Assembly (NCBI RefSeq): GCF_019097595.1
Contig: NC_080723.1
Location: 12,624,511 to 12,688,510 of the forward strand
Reading direction: 5' to 3'
Length of the DNA: 64,000 nt
Source of the DNA: Hemibagrus wyckioides
Taxonomy: Eukaryota; Chordata; Actinopteri; Siluriformes; Bagridae
Each line of letters opens with the position of its first letter. Within the stretch, counting starts at the first letter, position 1. Below the pieces are notes generated by a model. It was not told the origin of the DNA. It searched no databases and was given only the letters and a program-made list of their open reading frames with translations. Both the position numbers and the translations under genes were made by a program. Positions 63,632 through 64,000 of this stretch are shown in pieces.

Positions 63632-64000
63632 CACTGATCAGGCATAACATTATGAGCACTGCCAGGTGAAGTGAATAAGACTGATTATCTCCTGGCACCT
63701 GTTAGTAGGTGGGATATATTACGCAGCAAGTGAACATTTTGTCCTCAAAGTTGATGTGTTAGAAGCTGGAAAAATGGGCAAGTGTAAGGATTTGAGTGAG
63801 TGTGACAAGGGCCAAATTGTGATGGCTGGATGACCGGATCAGAGCATCTCCAAAACTGCAGCTCTTGTGGGGTGTCCCCGGTCTGCAGTGGTCAGGAACG
63901 GTGGTGAACCGGCTACAGGGTCATGGGCGGCCAAGGCTTATTGGTGCACATGGGGAGTGAAGGCTGGCCCGTGTGATCCGATCCAACACACGAGCTACTG
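63632..64000 (+). mobile_element. Tc1-like element, cut by the window edge
   Basis: It starts with CACTGATCAGGCATAACAT after a TA. An ATG at 63774 opens [19 protein letters not shown] and then meets an in-frame TGA (63831-63833). The frame continues with SISKTAALVGCPRSAVVR, a Tc1-type helix-turn-helix. It is a degenerate copy, and its right part lies outside the window. Confidence 0.75.

Overview
This window is vertebrate nuclear DNA, almost certainly from a teleost. Its core is the recombination-activating gene locus. rag2 lies on the + strand (CDS 39286-40881) and rag1 on the - strand (CDS 45484-49664), arranged tail to tail. The ciliary gene iftap (C11orf74/NWC) runs on the - strand (CDS 28571-34662), divergent from rag2. 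The teleost assignment rests on the two introns inside the rag1 coding sequence, on protein lengths (Rag1 about 1062 aa, Rag2 531 aa) and on abundant Tc1-like transposons. An otophysan such as a catfish is my best guess, held weakly.

Layout. 1-28.5 kb is an AT-rich gene desert with microsatellites and transposon debris: an L2-type LINE remnant, an almost intact Tc1 copy (16343-17584) inserted into an older Tc1-like repeat, an eroded Tc1 and a Penelope-like GIY-YIG fragment. 28.5-34.7 kb holds six coding exons of iftap, which I assembled from splice sites and reading-frame phase. iftap intron 1 carries a second Tc1 copy of the same family with an uninterrupted 343-codon transposase. The rag2 and iftap 5' ends meet at 38.5-39.2 kb, a promoter-like segment with an RFX X-box and a ZNF143-type motif. 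The rag2-rag1 spacer contains a hAT-like element with an 8-bp target duplication and a Tc1 MITE nested in it. rag1 ends upstream in a 5' UTR intron, a short leader exon and a TATA promoter near 50.9 kb. 51-64 kb has no recognisable gene. It holds SINEs, a degenerate Tc1 element (60420-62043), a mariner-like MITE, a 25-bp-stem hairpin and another Tc1-like element cut by the window edge.

Function. Rag1 and Rag2 together form the V(D)J recombinase: Rag1 binds signal sequences and cuts, and Rag2 is the kelch/PHD cofactor that reads H3K4me3. iftap encodes an intraflagellar-transport-A associated protein and is probably driven by a housekeeping or ciliary promoter lying inside the rag2 5' UTR intron, the same arrangement known for NWC in mammals. 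All family and motif calls were made by eye; no database search was run.
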